Source of the DNA: CAYSHJ01 sp964589725
GTDB taxonomy: Bacteria; Planctomycetota; Planctomycetia; Planctomycetales; Planctomycetaceae
Length of the DNA stretch: 7,874 nt
Direction: 5' to 3'
NCBI GenBank assembly: GCA_964589725.1
Contig: CAZPUJ010000694.1
Span: 1-7,874 of the forward strand
Made by a program: the position numbers and the translations under genes. Positions 1 to 6,923 of the stretch are shown here, piece after piece (position 1 is the stretch's first letter; each line of letters begins with the position of its first letter). The notes beneath the pieces were generated by a model. The model saw nothing but the letters and a program-made list of their open reading frames with translations, ran no database searches and was not told the origin of the DNA.

Positions 1-498
1 AACTCACCGAACGGTCGACGTTGGTTTGTCCGTTCGATGGCGACGCTGACGTCCGTGGCCGGTTGCTGGCTGGCGATTAGTCTCGCCAGTGAAAAGCCGG
101 GCGCTCACGACCTGAAATGGGAACCGTTCACTGGCCAGCGAGTCCAGACTGAGTTGCTCAGCGGTCGCACAGTGCTCATTGACTTCACTGCCAAGTGGTG
201 CGCGACGTGTCAGACCGTCAAGAAGCTGGCGCTCAACACGGCGGACACGCAGGAACTCGTCAAGCAACACAACGTCCTGACCCTGAAGGCGGACTGGACT
301 GGCTATGCGCCGGAAGTCACGCGTTGGCTGAGCGCCGTCGACAGCGAAAGCATTCCCGTCTTGATGATCTTCCCCGGCGGCGATCCGACGCACCCGTTCG
401 TGCTGCGTGATTTTTACAGCAAGCAGACGTTGCTGGAAAAACTGCAACAGGCATTGGCCACGGAGAAGCCTGCCGAACAGCGCGTCAGCCAGCGTTGA
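1..498 (+). CDS. dsbD: Thiol:disulfide interchange protein, DsbD-like, C-terminal part (5' truncated by window)
   Basis: The frame is open from the first base, so the start lies upstream of the window; the ATG at 37 falls inside a membrane helix and is not a credible start. 165 residues are visible. Residues 13-29 (MATLTSVAGCWLAISLA) look like the last transmembrane helix. A linker follows, then a thioredoxin-like domain with LIDFTAKWCATCQ; the CxxC cysteines are residues 67 and 70 (codons 199-201 and 208-210). A later ESIPVLMIF segment supplies the cis-proline expected of the thioredoxin fold. In the DsbD family this domain receives electrons from the membrane domain and passes them to periplasmic partners, for example in disulfide isomerisation or cytochrome c maturation. 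The order helix-linker-thioredoxin matches the DsbD C-terminus. A related ScsB-type or generic 'cytochrome c biogenesis protein plus thioredoxin' protein cannot be excluded, because the membrane and N-terminal domains are not visible. The next gene on the 3' side is convergent. Confidence 0.8.
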   Translation, partial: NSPNGRRWFVRSMATLTSVAGCWLAISLASEKPGAHDLKWEPFTGQRVQTELLSGRTVLIDFTAKWCATCQTVKKLALNTADTQELVKQHNVLTLKADWTGYAPEVTRWLSAVDSESIPVLMIFPGGDPTHPFVLRDFYSKQTLLEKLQQALATEKPAEQRVSQR

Positions 499-624
499 GC
501 GACCGGAGCTGCCGATCTCGATGCGATTCGTCAGCGTTCTGCCGCGCCGTCGCTCGAAGCAGACGTGCAACCCTTCTTTCGCGACATGGCCGAGCAATAC
601 CGAACGCGGGGGACATTGACACAC

Positions 625-728
625 ACCCCAATGAGCTTGCCTCGGTGGTTTTTGGGCTTCTGTACTACGCTTGTCTCACACACTCGTAGTGCAAAGGCCC
701 GTTTCCACCGAGGCAAGCCCGGTGGGGT
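625..728. repeat. 104-bp imperfect palindrome between convergent genes
   Basis: The outer arms 625-648 and 705-728 match as inverted repeats at 21 of 24 positions, including a perfect 14-bp core (635-648 GCTTGCCTCGGTGG against 705-718). Inside, after a small internal loop, 654-657 pairs with 697-700 and ACTACG (664-669) pairs with CGTAGT (685-690); the bases between them pair mostly through A-U and G-U. The loop is about 15 nt (670-684). The whole element can fold as one long hairpin. It could be a dispersed palindromic repeat (REP- or MITE-like), a bidirectional transcription end, or both. No T-run follows either arm, so it is not a textbook intrinsic terminator. No flanking target-site duplication is evident. 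Confidence 0.75.
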
Positions 729-755
729 TCGCTTGTTTGAGGAGTAGTAGCGGGT

Positions 756-790
756 AGCCCAGCTTCGTAGACAAGCCGGGCTGCTTGTCT
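756..790. terminator. Two overlapping, mutually exclusive stems near convergent 3' ends; possible terminator
   Basis: Stem A pairs AGCCCAGCT (756-764) with AGCCGGGCT (774-782), with one mismatch and a 9-nt loop. Stem B pairs AGACAAGC (769-776) perfectly with GCTTGTCT (783-790) around a 6-nt loop. They share 774-782, so they cannot form together. The site lies 26 bases past the stop of the minus-strand gene. No U-tract follows on either strand, so a terminator role is only inferred from position; a copy of a dispersed intergenic repeat is the main alternative. Confidence 0.4.
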
Positions 791-815
791 TGTCGGGGCG
801 ACGGAGGCCAGGCGG

Positions 816-2552
816 TTACTCCGCTGCTCGCGGCGCTCGTGCCTGAGTCAGGATCAGCGTCACGATCCTGGCGATGCCTTGCGCTTGAGCGACCGGGATT
901 TCCAGTTGGAATCTCGCGGCCGAGGGCTCGCAGGCCACCGCGATTCCGATGAACGACGGCTTAAGTTGCAGTCCGTCGATTTGCTCGGCGTCAATCGAGA
1001 ATGGCAGCACCTTTTCGCGAGCGGCCAGTTGGACGCCGCTGGCAATGCCCCGCGCGAGGTCACCCAGCAGGATCACGTTCGCCTTTTCGACGAACCGCTT
1101 TCGCGCAGCCATGACAGCGGAGTTCTGGGAACTCTTCGTGTCGATCGCGCGCACCACCTCTTCCAATTGAGCCGTGTCGCCGCCAAAGGTCTGCACGGTC
1201 CGATTGGTTTGATACAGAATCCACTGCTGCATGCCATCGGGGCCGTACAGCAAGGACATCATTTTTTGTTGAATGCCCAATGGGTCCGTCGCTGGATCAA
1301 ATTCTTGCTTCATCGTCAGTCGATCGACTTCCGCGCCGCCAACCTTTTTGACGGCCGGTTCCAGCGTGATTGTCTGCTTGAAACCCGGAGCTTGAATCTC
1401 TCGCATGGCGGTCAACATGGAGCGGCTGATGTCGCGCATGCGATTGGCCGGCGTGACCTCGGCGATCGAGGCGGCTCGCAACGCTCCGTCCGACATCAGG
1501 TCCAGGTCGAAGAATCCCGCCATGTTACCGAACGTCAGACCGCGCATTTGCTTCATGGACTCGTCGATCTTGGCTCGTTGCTCGTCCGTCACTCCGACCA
1601 ACCAGGCTTTGGTTATGTTCATCGACCAATCGACCATTCCCGATATATCCGCTCGCAGTCCAAAGTATGCCAGCTTGTTCACCGGAAGTTGATTCAGCAG
1701 CGTCAGCTCGCTGGTCGGTTGATTGTTCAAGAATTTCGCGGTCGCCGTTTTCTCGATCACTCGCACATAGTCCTCAACGCGGATCGCGTCCTTCGAGACA
1801 GTGACACCGATCGTCAGGCTGTGCGAGTCGCGAACACCTTGCACCGCCGCTTTGCCGAGTTCGCGGTACATGCCCAACATCATTTCAAGCTGCTGCCGCT
1901 GCGGCTCGGGCGAAGCGGCGGTGATCTGAGTGAGGATCGTGTTCAGTTGCGGCTCGGCTTCGTTCAGTTCGTTCTCAAACGCCTTCGCGAGCTGACGCAG
2001 ATGCACGACCACGGCGACGTCGGACGCCTCGAAGAGTTTCTTGGACGAGTCGTCGAGCTTCGACCACAGACCCGTCCCCTTGCCGCTCAACCGATCGCGG
2101 ACTTGGCCGACGATCTCTTCGTCGTCCGAATAGATCGCTAGCTTGTCGGCGGAATAAAACTGGAACCCCGGCGGCAGCGCGTTTTTCAGGGCGTCGGTGT
2201 CGGTCGTCGGAACGACGAAGACAGTTTTCGGTTTCTGTTGCGACTCGGCGAATACGATCGCCCACCAGTCTTTCTCCACATCCACGCCCGCCAGAGTCGG
2301 GTTGGAGATCGTCAGCCCCAGCGCCGGCAGATTCGCTTTGACCGCCTCACCGAAACCGGGCTGGACCTCGTTCACAAAATCGCCGACTTTGTCCAGCGTC
2401 GTTCGCGGAGCCTTCAGGCGAATGGCAACGCAGGCGGATTCCGGAACAGCGTCTGCCGGCTCAGCCGCTCGCGCGGACGTACTTCCCACCGCAAATACGG
2501 TTACGGTGGCCGACACGAACCAACACCCGAAACGAGCCAGCATTCGTCGCAT
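816..2552 (-). CDS. Exported protein of unknown function, about 578 residues
   Basis: I do not recognise a characterised family. The start is set at the ATG read from 2552: it has AAGGA eight bases upstream and opens directly onto a signal peptide. The frame is open further upstream to 2720, but those residues are charged and unlike an N-terminus. Residues 1-29 form a Sec-type signal (basic MRRMLARF, hydrophobic core, ARA before AEPAD); there is no lipobox, so a soluble periplasmic or otherwise exported protein is expected. The mature part alternates hydrophobic strands (CVAIRLKAP, WWAIVFAE, KTVFVVPTTD, DVAVVVHL, HSLTIGVTV) with amphipathic helices. No later membrane helix, catalytic motif or cysteine pair stands out. 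The layout is reminiscent of DUF3352-like and other large secreted planctomycete proteins, but that is an impression, not an assignment. It lies downstream of the permease gene on the same strand with a 238-bp gap. Confidence 0.85.
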   Translation of the reverse strand: MRRMLARFGCWFVSATVTVFAVGSTSARAAEPADAVPESACVAIRLKAPRTTLDKVGDFVNEVQPGFGEAVKANLPALGLTISNPTLAGVDVEKDWWAIVFAESQQKPKTVFVVPTTDTDALKNALPPGFQFYSADKLAIYSDDEEIVGQVRDRLSGKGTGLWSKLDDSSKKLFEASDVAVVVHLRQLAKAFENELNEAEPQLNTILTQITAASPEPQRQQLEMMLGMYRELGKAAVQGVRDSHSLTIGVTVSKDAIRVEDYVRVIEKTATAKFLNNQPTSELTLLNQLPVNKLAYFGLRADISGMVDWSMNITKAWLVGVTDEQRAKIDESMKQMRGLTFGNMAGFFDLDLMSDGALRAASIAEVTPANRMRDISRSMLTAMREIQAPGFKQTITLEPAVKKVGGAEVDRLTMKQEFDPATDPLGIQQKMMSLLYGPDGMQQWILYQTNRTVQTFGGDTAQLEEVVRAIDTKSSQNSAVMAARKRFVEKANVILLGDLARGIASGVQLAAREKVLPFSIDAEQIDGLQLKPSFIGIAVACEPSAARFQLEIPVAQAQGIARIVTLILTQARAPRAAE

Positions 2553-2560
2553 AATGAGTT

Positions 2561-2565
2561 TCCTT
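2561..2565 (-). promoter_or_regulatory. Shine-Dalgarno site deciding the start at 2552
   Basis: AAGGA read on the minus strand ends eight bases before the ATG at 2552-2550. It supports this internal ATG over the far upstream start at 2720, in agreement with the signal peptide that begins here. Confidence 0.65.
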
Positions 2566-2721
2566 GAACTGATGATCGTCGAAGAGATTCTTCGTTCCCA
2601 GATGCGTGTCCGCTCGCGAGCAAGTGCTTGGCGGTCGTTCGTTGGAGAGAGCGAATTATTGACGACCTGTCTTCTCGAAGCGAGCAACCGATATCTGATT
2701 GCCAAATGAGCGGCCAACAAT

Positions 2722-2747
2722 TCGGCAATCGAAGGTCGGCAATCGAA
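2722..2747. repeat. Short direct repeat in the gap between permease and secreted-protein gene
   Basis: TCGGCAATCGAA occurs at 2722-2733 and again at 2736-2747, a 14-bp period. It is followed by the self-complementary GCCGGCCGGC (2753-2762), itself 28 bases beyond the permease stop. The remainder of the 2553-2790 gap shows no gene and no clear promoter. The repeat may be part of a simple intergenic repeat family; a role in ending the permease transcript is possible but the GC palindrome has almost no room for a loop. Confidence 0.5.
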
Positions 2748-2790
2748 AATCTGCCGGCCGGCCGCCTCATCCGATGTCGATGCTCAACCG

Positions 2791-5700
2791 TCACTCACCG
2801 CGCAGCGTGGCCACGATCGGTGTCCGCACCGCCTCCGCCATCGCGCCGGTCGCGGCCAACAGTCCGACTCCGAAGATGCCGACCAACAAACCCGCTCCCG
2901 ACAACCACGGCACGTCGGCTCCCGTGCTCAGTAAATGCGTCAGCATCGCGAGCAGCGCCGAGCACGTCCCGACCACCAATCCGCAGGCCAACAAGAACGC
3001 ATTCTCGAATAGCACCAGCCACCGAATGGATGCCGGCCGGAAACCGACCGCGCGCAGCAGTGCCAACTCCGAGCGGCGCTCGATCACATTCCGCAGCATG
3101 ACCGTGCCGAGGCCGAACGTCCCCAGCAGCAAGCCCAAGCCGCCGAGCGTTTGAAACGTGCTCAAGTAGGTGTTCTGCACCGCGAGGAAATTCGCCAAGC
3201 GATCGCCGATGGGCTCGACATCGACGCCGTAGGGTGCAAGGCCCGTCTCCAACAGATCGGACAACTCGCGAGCCTCTTCTTTCGAAAACGCTCGACCGTC
3301 CTTCTCGAATCGCCGGTCTCCGATCAGGAAGTACCGGAAGCCTGCTTGCTCCGGGAACAGCTTCCGGAAGTTCGCCTCCGACATCAGCAGCACTCCTTGA
3401 AAGACGCTGCTGTCGAGCATCCCCGCGATCCGTAGCGTCGCCGTCGGGTTCGCATCATCGGGAACTTTGATCGTGTCGCCGACTCCCTTGTGCAGCGAGT
3501 ACATTAGCGTATTCATGTCGCCAAAAACGGGGATCGCGCCGTCCGACTCCGGTTCCTTCAGAAGGATCCAAGGCTCGCCTTTACTTCGTAGCGTGTTGAC
3601 GAATTTGAAGCGATCGGACCAGTCAGTGAAGAATTCCTTGGGCACGCCCAAGATCGTCGGCAGTCGAGTTTGATACAAATTCAGACAACTCGCGTTCTCG
3701 CCGGAGCGAACGGAAAAAGATGCCACCGTCATCAAATCTAACAGGCGAGCGGCGGGCGTCAGCCCTCTGGTGGATTGGTCGCTCCGCGGGGCTGCGTTTT
3801 TCGGATCAACCGAGAGGCTGGCGTCCCCAGCTCGCCTCGTGTCGCGGAGATCCAGTTTGTTGCGTCCCTCCGGCGTGCCCAAGTCGTGAATCAATGGTGT
3901 CGAGGATTCGGCGACGAACAGGAAGCCGCCGTTCCCCGATTGGAGGTGCGGTGACTCGACCGCTGGATTGCGTCGCCCAGCCGCGACAGCAACTAATAGG
4001 AACGTCGCGGTCGAGATCAATGCCAGCGACAACAAACTGCGGCGCCGTTGTCGAGTCGCATTCCGCAAGCTCAATCGCAGCAGCGCGACTTGTCCCGAAC
4101 CGATGATTGACGCGTAGCGGTCTCCGTTCAGCCACGCGGCGAAGCCGCACAGCGCGGCGGTCAACGTGCTCATGCCCACGACGAAGAACAACACGGTGGA
4201 CCACGAAAACCCGGAAAATGCTTCCTTGGCCGGCATCCCCAAGGCAACCACGACGGCGATGATCGTGACGCTCAGTAACAGCAACCGATTGGCGATTCGT
4301 CGCAGCCATGCGCGACGCGCAGAGCGTGCTTCGTCTCGCTCGGTGAGTTCGGTGTTTCCGGCCAAAAGCTCTCGCGGCGAAAGTTTTCGCAACCCGCGCA
4401 AGCCCCACCATGCCGAACCGCTGGCGGCGAGTAGTGTCATCACGAAGCCGCTGACCAACGAATCGGGTTGAGCAGACAGTCGCAACTCAGTCGTCCCAAC
4501 GGCACCGACCCACCAGGTTCGCAGTCCGTAAATCAACAGCCCCGCGTAGCCGACCGCCGCGACGCCGCCAATCACAGCTCCGAGCAAGACCACCGCAAAC
4601 TGTTCGGACAACAACAAACGTCCGATGCTCCCGGGCGAGAAACCGATGGCCGACAACAGACCGATCTCCCCAGCCCGCCGTTCGATTCCCAGCCGGACCA
4701 GCAGGCTAATGAGCATCAAGCCGGACAGGATCATGAAAAAGCTGAAGCCGATGAACAGACCAGAGAAATCGGTCGTCCCACTAGCCGCCTGCAAGCCGAG
4801 CCATTTCACCGGCTGGATGCTCAGGCCCAGGGACTCCATCGGCAGAGCCTTCAAGAAGTCCGACTCGAAGTTCGTCCTAGTCTGCTCCAGCGATTGACCA
4901 TCGGCCGCCAATTCACGGGAGGGCGAGGCTCCTGTCAAGCCGTTTGCCACGCCCAGTCGTAGTGAGGTCGCGGAGCCGTAGCGACTGGACCACCAGTCGC
5001 GCGCGGCGTTGAGGTCAAAGAATGCTTTCGGAGTCGCGCGGAACTGGTCCCAATAGTCTTCATCGCGGTTCGTCACGCGGCTGAGCTGCATTGGAAACGG
5101 CTGCTCCCAATCGTTGAACGTCTCGGCGTCAGTGATGCCCGGCACGGTGGGAGTCAGCCCTCGATCTCCAGCCAACTGACCGTCGAGCGGCAAGATGCCG
5201 CGCACCTCAAACATCAGTTGCTCTTCCGGCAGCTCGCCGCGCGAGCCGACTTGGTGGTACTTCACCAACACCTTCGGCCGTGAGTCATCCGGAGCCTTGA
5301 GGTCTTCGGCCGTGATGCCCAAGTCTTCGGCGAGCCATTCGCTGAGTAACACGCCGTCCTTCCCAAGAGGCGGTGCGGAGCCATTCGTCCTGACGACCGG
5401 CCCAAACGGCGCGGACAACTGTGACGGCTCGGGCACGCCTGCGACGATCGAGTACATCGAGAACTTTCTGTTGTCGCCGAGGCGGCTGATCTCGTTGGTG
5501 AGGTACGCCAGCACAGGAGACGTCTGCATCTTCAACTTGGCGGCGACCTGCTCGGCGGTCTGCACCAGCGAGTCTTCCAAAATCATCCGCTCGCTCTCGA
5601 GCGACACGTATCGGCCCGACGCATTCGGCACGAGCCGCAAATGCAAATCGTCCAGCGAAAGCGACGCCCGGAACATTCGGGTCAGCTCCTGAGCCAACTC

Positions 5701-6492
5701 GACCGCCTGCACGCCGTGCCCGCGGACGACGCCTCGACTATGTACGAACAACGCGTTGACTCTCGCGAATTTGCGCTGCGGATTGCGACGAGACGGCTCG
5801 ACCGCTTCCAAGTCCAACGCCTTCTGCAAGGCTTGCAGGTTCACATACGCGACCTTCGGAAACTGCTGACTCGGTTGCAGACTAAATCGGCCGCCAGCGA
5901 CATCCGCCGGCAAGATGGCATCCACCTTCAGCCGCAATTCCTGCGACGACTGCTGCTCTTTGCCGCCGAGCAAACTGTCGCGCGGAATCGTCGCCGGTAG
6001 CTCAACCCAGACCGTGATGTCGTCCCCCGGTGCGGCCCGCAGTTGCTCGGCCAATTTCGAGTTCAGCACAACGCCGCCCGCCGTCGGCGGTGGTGTGAAT
6101 TGAAAATCCACCACCTGCAAGAACCGTTCGTCGCAACCGTACAACGTCACGCCTGCCGCGCGATTCGACTGGCCGGCACTCCGTTCCAAGCTCGCCGGAA
6201 AGACCAAGGCGGGAACTTCGCGGCTGTACCGATCCGCAAACCCCGGCTGCTGTCGCAGAGCGGCGACCGACTCCTCGCGAAAAAAACGATGACTGACTAG
6301 AGCGAAATCGACCGCCCCCAATCGCACATAAGTCAGCATTCTGAGGCTGTCTCGCACGGAGTCGCCAACAATCAGCGCTCCGCCAATGACCATCGCCGCC
6401 ACGACGACACCGAATCCGACGGCGAAATGCGATCGCCAGTGATGTCGCAGGCTGCGGAGAAGGATATGACGCGAGGTGAGTGTTGAGGGCAT
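2791..6492 (-). CDS. ABC transporter permease, FtsX/MacB type, two FtsX modules, 1233 residues
   Basis: This is a large integral membrane permease of the FtsX-like (MacB/LolC) superfamily. Such proteins act with a cytoplasmic ATPase in lipoprotein release, export of amphiphiles or cell-envelope mechanotransmission; the substrate here is unknown. Residues 1-22 are basic and cytoplasmic (SLRHHWRSH) and TM1 is about 23-45 (FAVGFGVVVAAMVIGGALIVG). A first extracytoplasmic domain spans about 46-575. A block of helices follows at about 577-600, 632-657, 680-697, 737-752 and 764-787, and another helix at 820-838 opens the second module. A second extracytoplasmic domain (about 840-1110) precedes the last three helices (about 1113-1135, 1158-1187, 1197-1217). 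The cytoplasmic coupling segments are alike in both halves: ERRAGEIGLLSAIGFSPGSI (604-623) and ERRSELALLRAVGFRPASI (1138-1156). I chose the ATG at 6492 because MPSTLTSRH leads into the membrane anchor; a TTG at 6615 would add 41 atypical residues. No good Shine-Dalgarno is seen. Residues about 886-917 derive from a palindromic insertion. No ATPase gene is adjacent in the window. Confidence 0.9.
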   Translation of the reverse strand: MPSTLTSRHILLRSLRHHWRSHFAVGFGVVVAAMVIGGALIVGDSVRDSLRMLTYVRLGAVDFALVSHRFFREESVAALRQQPGFADRYSREVPALVFPASLERSAGQSNRAAGVTLYGCDERFLQVVDFQFTPPPTAGGVVLNSKLAEQLRAAPGDDITVWVELPATIPRDSLLGGKEQQSSQELRLKVDAILPADVAGGRFSLQPSQQFPKVAYVNLQALQKALDLEAVEPSRRNPQRKFARVNALFVHSRGVVRGHGVQAVELAQELTRMFRASLSLDDLHLRLVPNASGRYVSLESERMILEDSLVQTAEQVAAKLKMQTSPVLAYLTNEISRLGDNRKFSMYSIVAGVPEPSQLSAPFGPVVRTNGSAPPLGKDGVLLSEWLAEDLGITAEDLKAPDDSRPKVLVKYHQVGSRGELPEEQLMFEVRGILPLDGQLAGDRGLTPTVPGITDAETFNDWEQPFPMQLSRVTNRDEDYWDQFRATPKAFFDLNAARDWWSSRYGSATSLRLGVANGLTGASPSRELAADGQSLEQTRTNFESDFLKALPMESLGLSIQPVKWLGLQAASGTTDFSGLFIGFSFFMILSGLMLISLLVRLGIERRAGEIGLLSAIGFSPGSIGRLLLSEQFAVVLLGAVIGGVAAVGYAGLLIYGLRTWWVGAVGTTELRLSAQPDSLVSGFVMTLLAASGSAWWGLRGLRKLSPRELLAGNTELTERDEARSARRAWLRRIANRLLLLSVTIIAVVVALGMPAKEAFSGFSWSTVLFFVVGMSTLTAALCGFAAWLNGDRYASIIGSGQVALLRLSLRNATRQRRRSLLSLALISTATFLLVAVAAGRRNPAVESPHLQSGNGGFLFVAESSTPLIHDLGTPEGRNKLDLRDTRRAGDASLSVDPKNAAPRSDQSTRGLTPAARLLDLMTVASFSVRSGENASCLNLYQTRLPTILGVPKEFFTDWSDRFKFVNTLRSKGEPWILLKEPESDGAIPVFGDMNTLMYSLHKGVGDTIKVPDDANPTATLRIAGMLDSSVFQGVLLMSEANFRKLFPEQAGFRYFLIGDRRFEKDGRAFSKEEARELSDLLETGLAPYGVDVEPIGDRLANFLAVQNTYLSTFQTLGGLGLLLGTFGLGTVMLRNVIERRSELALLRAVGFRPASIRWLVLFENAFLLACGLVVGTCSALLAMLTHLLSTGADVPWLSGAGLLVGIFGVGLLAATGAMAEAVRTPIVATLRGE
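3743..3837. repeat. 95-bp imperfect palindrome embedded in frame in the permease gene
   Basis: Arms 3743-3770 (beginning AGGCGAGC) and 3811-3837 (ending GCTCGCCT) are imperfect inverted repeats. The outer 8 bp are perfect; further in, CG(T/C)CAGC and CTCT-type blocks match with a few mismatches and a one-base shift. Weaker pairing continues between TTGGTC (3775-3780) and GATCAA (3804-3809). Read on the coding strand, it gives about 31 residues (RRAGDASLSVDPK... to ...TRGLTPAAR) rich in Ala, Arg, Ser and Asp, unlike the flanking sequence, without a stop or frameshift. It resembles intergenic palindromes I associate with planctomycete genomes, but I cannot verify copy number here. Confidence 0.65.
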
Positions 6493-6724
6493 GTTGCAGT
6501 CGCTTGACTGATGACCTTGAAGTGTGAGCGGCAGACCTTGGTGATCTCTCAGCTTCGCCCCGAGGGGAGAGGGAGCCGGGTGAACAGAAACGGCCGCCAA
6601 CAATAGTAATCGCAATTGTTCGGGATTTGTCGAGGATGCTCTTCGTGTGTGATCGACGACCCCCGACGACCCCCAGTGAGGCGTTTTACCGCGAGCAGGT
6701 GGGATGTGGAACTTGGTCCGGCTG

Positions 6725-6740
6725 AAGCGAACGTTCGGTT
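6725..6740. promoter_or_regulatory. 16-bp near-palindrome, possible operator
   Basis: The core CGAACGTTCG (6728-6737) is a perfect 10-bp palindrome. Flanking AA (6725-6726) and TT (6739-6740) extend it with a single mismatched pair. It lies in the shared upstream region, 232 bases from the permease start and 388 bases from the sigma start. The half-sites recall the CGAAC/GTTCG half-sites of Gram-positive LexA boxes, but the four-base spacer of that box is absent. The factor is unknown. Confidence 0.3.
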
Positions 6741-6756
6741 CAAAGGGAATGACTGT

Positions 6757-6846
6757 GTCGAGTCAAACTTTGCGGCGGCCTGGAGTATCCCGACTGGCCG
6801 TTATGACTCGTCTTCTTGCCACCTCAGTGCGACTGTTTGATTCGAC
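6757..6846. repeat. 12-bp inverted repeat spaced by 66 bases with an inner stem
   Basis: GTCGAGTCAAAC (6757-6768) is matched by GTTTGATTCGAC (6835-6846): 11 Watson-Crick pairs and one G-T. Inside, CGGCC (6776-6780) can pair with GGCCG (6796-6800). It could be an RNA fold in a leader transcript or paired protein sites; chance cannot be ruled out at this length. Confidence 0.4.
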
Positions 6847-6923
6847 TTAGGCCGTTCAGTCTGAGGCTTCTCTCTAAACCCGTCGATAACTCTTGGCAGA
6901 ACTTCCGCGGGAATCGAAGCCAC

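Larger units (their letters stand above)
499..815. other. Convergent intergenic region, no gene; palindromic elements
   Basis: These 317 bases separate the stop codons of two convergent genes. I see no independent gene. The bases to about 620 carry no clear structure. The rest is dominated by a large palindrome (625-728) and two overlapping short stems (756-790), listed separately. The plus frame of the upstream gene stays open after its TGA up to a TAG at 745-747, but the palindrome fills most of the later part, so coding is unlikely. Confidence 0.6.

Noticed and set aside
4..624. 206-codon open frame on the minus strand
   Set aside because: It is antisense to the DsbD-like domain with its CxxC motif; its Arg-rich composition is typical of a GC-driven shadow.
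879..2141. 420-codon open frame on the plus strand
   Set aside because: It is antisense to the secreted-protein gene, is rich in Arg, His and Gln, has no hydrophobic pattern or ribosome site, and the opposite frame has a signal peptide and a good Shine-Dalgarno.
2553..2720. Longer start for the secreted protein at 2720
   Set aside because: It would bury the signal peptide behind 56 charged residues; the ATG at 2552 has an AAGGA site and a normal signal peptide.
3806..4411. 201-codon open frame on the minus strand in another frame of the permease
   Set aside because: It overlaps the membrane helices of the permease in a shifted frame and is highly basic with no domain resemblance.
6493..6615. 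N-terminal extension of the permease from a TTG at 6615
   Set aside because: The extra 41 residues are not membrane-like, overlap a repeat-like sequence and precede the usual short basic N-terminus of FtsX-type permeases; no better ribosome site supports the TTG.
6728..6737. LexA box
   Set aside because: The half-sites CGAAC and GTTCG are present, but the four-base spacer of the Gram-positive box is missing.
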